A stretch of 64,000 nucleotides of DNA, from NCBI GenBank assembly GCA_013426805.1, contig JACDZG010000013.1, positions 1 to 64,000 on the forward strand, read 5' to 3'. The position numbers and the translations under genes are program-made. The stretch is from Chromatiaceae bacterium (GTDB lineage Bacteria > Pseudomonadota > Gammaproteobacteria > Chromatiales > Chromatiaceae). Numbering within the stretch: position 1 is the stretch's first letter; every line of letters starts with the position of its first letter. The notes below the pieces were generated by a model. That model was not told the origin of the DNA, did no database searches, and worked only from the letters and a program-made list of their open reading frames with translations. Shown here one piece after another: positions 61,291 through 64,000 of the stretch.

Positions 61291-63345
61291 TTACCCGATT
61301 CCAAGAGACAAGACCGCCGCCTTAGTCGGCGAATCATAGAACTGCCACTGAATCGCCGTTAGGATGGCATCGGGCACCTCGGGCAGGTCGCGCTTGTTCT
61401 CGCTCGGAATCAGGATGCGCTTGGCGCCGGCCTCGACCGCGAGCTGCATCCGTTCCGGCAGTGCATTGACCTTGAGCAGTAGGCCCTGGATGCTCATCTC
61501 GCCAAGTACGACGGTTTGGTTCTGCACGGGTTTATCGAGCAGACTCGACACCATGGCGATGAAAAAGGCGACGGCGGTCTCGGCCCCCTCTTGCGCCTGA
61601 TTCAGATTGATCGCCTGCACAGTGAAGTCGTAGGCCTTCAGATCATGGTCGATACCCAGGTTCTTCAGGTTGGCTTTGAGATAGGCATCCGCGGTCTTGA
61701 GTGCCTCCTTCATCTTGGGCGACAGGTTGCCGAGCGCCACGATGCGACCGGACCCGCGGTTCATTTGTGTTTGCAGTAAGAACAGTGCGAGGCGATTGTC
61801 GGCACTGTCGCTGCCGATGGTGTAGACGCTTCCGGCGGGCAAGCATTCCTCGGTGATGATGGAACAGCCGCCCATTTCCGGTAGCGGCACGAAGGTCTCC
61901 TGCCCCGACTGTTTTTCGATATACGAGAAGCTGGTATCCCAATACTCCAGGCCGCCCCTCTTCTTGAGCTGCTCCTTGACCCGTCGCCGCATCTCCATCG
62001 CGTAGCCGACGTACTCAGTCAGCTCCTCCTTGGTTACCTCGCCGTTCGGATTGAGGAGTTTGACCAGTCCGGACACCGTCTTGCGTACGGCCTTCTGGTC
62101 GCGTCCGCCTAAATGGCTGCCGAAGCGTAACTCACGCTCCGCATAGTCGGCATAGCTGCGCTTGCGCAACTCCCGAAAGACCTCGGCGAGATAGTCTGTC
62201 ACAACACCGAAGTGATCCGTATAAGTCGCATCCGACGTTTTTTGGAACTCCCAACCCGGGATATAGGCATGAATACGGTCGAAAAATGCCGTATCCATCT
62301 CCTTGGGCATGGGGTAGAAGAGGTTGGAGGTCCGGACGATGGTTTCGATGTCGCCGTCGATGTTGCCAACGAAGACAATCGCCCCCTCGGCGTTAATGAT
62401 GTCGCGCCCGCGGCTGAAAGTTCCGTCCTCCATATACCCCTTCATGATGTTGATGCCGCTCTTATCGGTGAAGCGGATACCGGCCGCCTCGTCGAACGCG
62501 ACCACATCCCACAGCGCCACCAGGCCCCGCTGCCCAGTGCTTAAGTTGACGAACATCTGGGCCGTGGTGGTTTGCCCTCCGGAGACCAGGTGGCAGTAGG
62601 GGCTGAGCTGTTGATAAACGAAGCTCTTGCCGGTCCCTCGCGGCCCCAGTTCGACGAGGTTGTAGTTTTTCTCCACGAACGGGACTAGGCGCAACATATA
62701 GTGCAGCTTACGGCGCCGCGTGTAATAGGGGTGACTCGGCTCATAACCCATCGATCGCATGATGAGGTCGAGCCATTGGTCACTGGAGAAGCGGCTCCGG
62801 GCCGCGATGAAACTGTCGATATTGCGGTTCGACAGTTGTATGGGGCGCAGACTCTCGACAAAGAACGGGCGGTTCTGGCCCTTGAAGACATAGGCGTCAT
62901 CGTAACGGAGGACGATTTCCGCCCAGATGCCGCCCATAAGCAGCCGATCATGGTCGTGGACCAGACTGTCCTCGACGTTGATATAGTCCAGGTCGAGGTT
63001 TGAAAGGCGCCCCCAGTATTTGTCGTGGGTCTCGACCAGCCGTACCGAGATCTTGTCGATAATCTCGTAGCGCGTGTGGCGCTTGATGGCAGATTTCACC
63101 GCCTCCCGCTCGTCTGGTTTGACGTACTTGGCCGACAAGGTCTCACGAACGAACTCCAGACCCTCCTGGATGACGTCCTCGTCCGTGGATGCGCAGTATT
63201 TGCCCAGCAGGAACTCGATCACGAAGGCGGGCACGCCATAGGCGCTGCGCATGCGGCGCAGCAGATCCTTGCGCACCACCAGGCCGGGAAATGCCTCGTT
63301 GGCGAGGCAATCCAGGTCGTCCAGCATCAGCGGGCCGTCGTTCAT
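61291..63345 (-). CDS. brxL: BREX protein BrxL (Lon-related ATPase)
   Basis: The 684-residue protein matches BrxL: LDDLDCLANEAFPGLVVRKDLLRRM N-terminal domain, a central AAA+ domain with GPRGTGKSFVYQ (near residue 238) and LWDVVAFDEAAG Walker B, and a C-terminal Lon-protease-like domain with VLGEMSIQG (putative Ser) and the AKRILIPSENK segment. BrxL is a DNA-binding barrel ATPase needed for BREX phage defence. It is at the 3' end of a minus-strand locus whose upstream genes (brxA-brxC, pglX, pglZ) would lie beyond 64000 or are not visible. Confidence 0.93.
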   Translation of the reverse strand: MNDGPLMLDDLDCLANEAFPGLVVRKDLLRRMRSAYGVPAFVIEFLLGKYCASTDEDVIQEGLEFVRETLSAKYVKPDEREAVKSAIKRHTRYEIIDKISVRLVETHDKYWGRLSNLDLDYINVEDSLVHDHDRLLMGGIWAEIVLRYDDAYVFKGQNRPFFVESLRPIQLSNRNIDSFIAARSRFSSDQWLDLIMRSMGYEPSHPYYTRRRKLHYMLRLVPFVEKNYNLVELGPRGTGKSFVYQQLSPYCHLVSGGQTTTAQMFVNLSTGQRGLVALWDVVAFDEAAGIRFTDKSGINIMKGYMEDGTFSRGRDIINAEGAIVFVGNIDGDIETIVRTSNLFYPMPKEMDTAFFDRIHAYIPGWEFQKTSDATYTDHFGVVTDYLAEVFRELRKRSYADYAERELRFGSHLGGRDQKAVRKTVSGLVKLLNPNGEVTKEELTEYVGYAMEMRRRVKEQLKKRGGLEYWDTSFSYIEKQSGQETFVPLPEMGGCSIITEECLPAGSVYTIGSDSADNRLALFLLQTQMNRGSGRIVALGNLSPKMKEALKTADAYLKANLKNLGIDHDLKAYDFTVQAINLNQAQEGAETAVAFFIAMVSSLLDKPVQNQTVVLGEMSIQGLLLKVNALPERMQLAVEAGAKRILIPSENKRDLPEVPDAILTAIQWQFYDSPTKAAVLSLGIG

Positions 63346-63364
63346 GGTTTATTCATGATCAATA

Positions 63365-63703
63365 TCACGTCGCTTGTCGTGCGCGTTCGAGCAATTCGCT
63401 CTTATGCCTTTCCAGAGACGCGAGTCTCCTCTTGAGGCTAACTATTTCGGTATCGACCTTCTGCAAGTCGTGCTTGAGTTTTTGCGCTTCTACGTCTTTC
63501 CCGCCGCGTAGTTCCAGGGCCAGTGACTCGACTTCAGTGCGAAGTAACTTCAGGTAGGGATTGCCATGGGCGTAGTTTTGACGGCATTGCAGTTTACCCG
63601 CTCTCACCGCGTCAATTATCTCGTCTTCCGTAAACCCGAATTCCCTACAGGCATTCTTGTGACTTAAAGTTGCGCCTTGCTGGTTCCACTGGGATTCCGA
63701 CAT
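63365..63703 (-). CDS. Small HTH/coiled-coil protein in the BREX locus
   Basis: The 112-residue protein has an N-terminal segment that reads like an excisionase/MerR-type helix-turn-helix (HKNACREFGFTEDEIIDAVRAGKL). It is followed by YAHGNPYLKLLRTEVE and a C-terminal coiled coil (VDTEIVSLKRRLASLERHK). It lies 19 nt upstream of brxL. I have no name for it; a regulator or accessory factor of the BREX operon is plausible. Confidence 0.65.
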   Translation of the reverse strand: MSESQWNQQGATLSHKNACREFGFTEDEIIDAVRAGKLQCRQNYAHGNPYLKLLRTEVESLALELRGGKDVEAQKLKHDLQKVDTEIVSLKRRLASLERHKSELLERARQAT

Positions 63704-63738
63704 CTTTGGCTACCGGGTGGTGAATTGCGAATTAAGGT

Positions 63739-64000
63739 TTACATGTCCCGGCCAATGGTCAGCTTGATGCCGCCCGAGGGGAACTGCTCGGTCGTCTCGC
63801 TATCGCGGATATCCAGGTCCAACAGTTCACCTTGTTTGAAAGATGCTGCCGTGTGGAAGAACAGCGTCGCGGCCTGCTCCTGGCCCTGTGGTTCGAGCCG
63901 CAGCTCCTTGGGTCCGGAGGCCAGCACTGAGGGCGTGTCCGCTGCCGCGCTCCCACCGTAGCGCCGAACGTCCAGTGTGAGCGTCCTGCCCGCTTCAGCG
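63739..64000 (-). CDS. C-terminal end of an upstream BREX-locus protein (partial)
   Basis: The frame is open from the stop codon at 63739 to the window edge (87 codons). It reads AGRTLTLDVRRYGG, then ASGPKELRLEP, ATLFFHTAASFKQGELLDLDI and GGIKLTIGRDM: a beta-rich C-terminal domain. The position upstream of brxL is where PglZ sits in type 1 BREX, but I cannot confirm that from this fragment. Confidence 0.7.
   Translation of the reverse strand, partial: AEAGRTLTLDVRRYGGSAAADTPSVLASGPKELRLEPQGQEQAATLFFHTAASFKQGELLDLDIRDSETTEQFPSGGIKLTIGRDM

Noticed and set aside
63739-64000. Naming the cut gene pglZ
   Set aside because: Position fits, but the visible C-terminal 87 residues hold no diagnostic PglZ motif.
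1-64000. tRNA, rRNA, riboswitch and insertion-sequence genes
   Set aside because: No cloverleaf-like tRNA sequence, rRNA segment, known riboswitch core or transposase frame was recognised on reading; a covariance-model scan was not possible here.

Overview
The window is GC-rich DNA from a gammaproteobacterium. The gene families point to the purple sulfur bacteria (Chromatiales, Chromatiaceae-like): a Hyb-type membrane-bound uptake [NiFe] hydrogenase, a CbbO/NorD-like VWA protein, Uma2 nucleases with coiled-coil tails, short palindromic repeats between genes, and many defence and conflict genes. This assignment is inference from gene content; no rRNA or other taxonomic marker is present, and no tRNA, CRISPR array or intact insertion sequence was seen.

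Layout. 1-4.3 kb: end of a repeat-bearing protein, then a pqiABC lipid-transport operon. 4.5-12.2 kb: a small hemerythrin-like protein and two tandem hybrid sensor kinases on the minus strand. 12.5-16.2 kb: a decayed minus-strand cluster (AAA ATPase, ParA-like ATPase, an unknown protein and a SNF2-type helicase), every member truncated, fused, frameshifted or internally deleted. 16.4-20.8 kb: aceE-aceF of pyruvate dehydrogenase. 20.9-21.7 kb: fragments of STAND-NTPase and TIR-type genes. 21.8-26.6 kb: periplasmic cyclophilin, a membrane protein, a secreted M6 metalloprotease and a TerB-like protein. 26.7-39.0 kb: the membrane-complex and phospho-regulation half of a type VI secretion system (ppkA, then tagH-tssJ-tssK-tssL-tssM-tagF-pppA). 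39.0-44.3 kb: argE, a Uma2 nuclease, a trypco2-like protein, a broken GGDEF gene and hypothetical proteins. 44.3-50.3 kb: a CbbO/NorD-like protein, a two-gene ATPase/TOPRIM-like module, and a restriction-modification pair whose nuclease is frameshifted. 50.4-53.7 kb: a trypsin-fold membrane protein that has lost its catalytic triad, a DUF1840 protein and a MoxR ATPase. 54.1-59.7 kb: hybO-hybA-hybB-hybC-hybD. 59.9-61.2 kb: an HExxH/VWA protein, the probable partner of the MoxR ATPase on the other side of the hydrogenase operon. 61.3-64.0 kb: the 3' end of a BREX locus (brxL and two upstream genes, one cut by the window edge).

How the parts work together. The hydrogenase operon is complete for structure and cleavage: Tat-exported small subunit, Fe-S subunit, quinone-linked membrane subunit, large subunit and its protease. 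The T6SS segment has the baseplate-membrane connector and the kinase/phosphatase/FHA post-translational switch, but no sheath, Hcp, ClpV, TssA/E/F/G or VgrG, which must lie elsewhere if the system works. The best candidates for something undescribed are the ATPase/TOPRIM-like pair at 46.6-48.3 kb, the pseudo-protease at 50.4-51.5 kb, and the decayed cluster at 12.5-16.2 kb, of which intact homologues could be sought in relatives.
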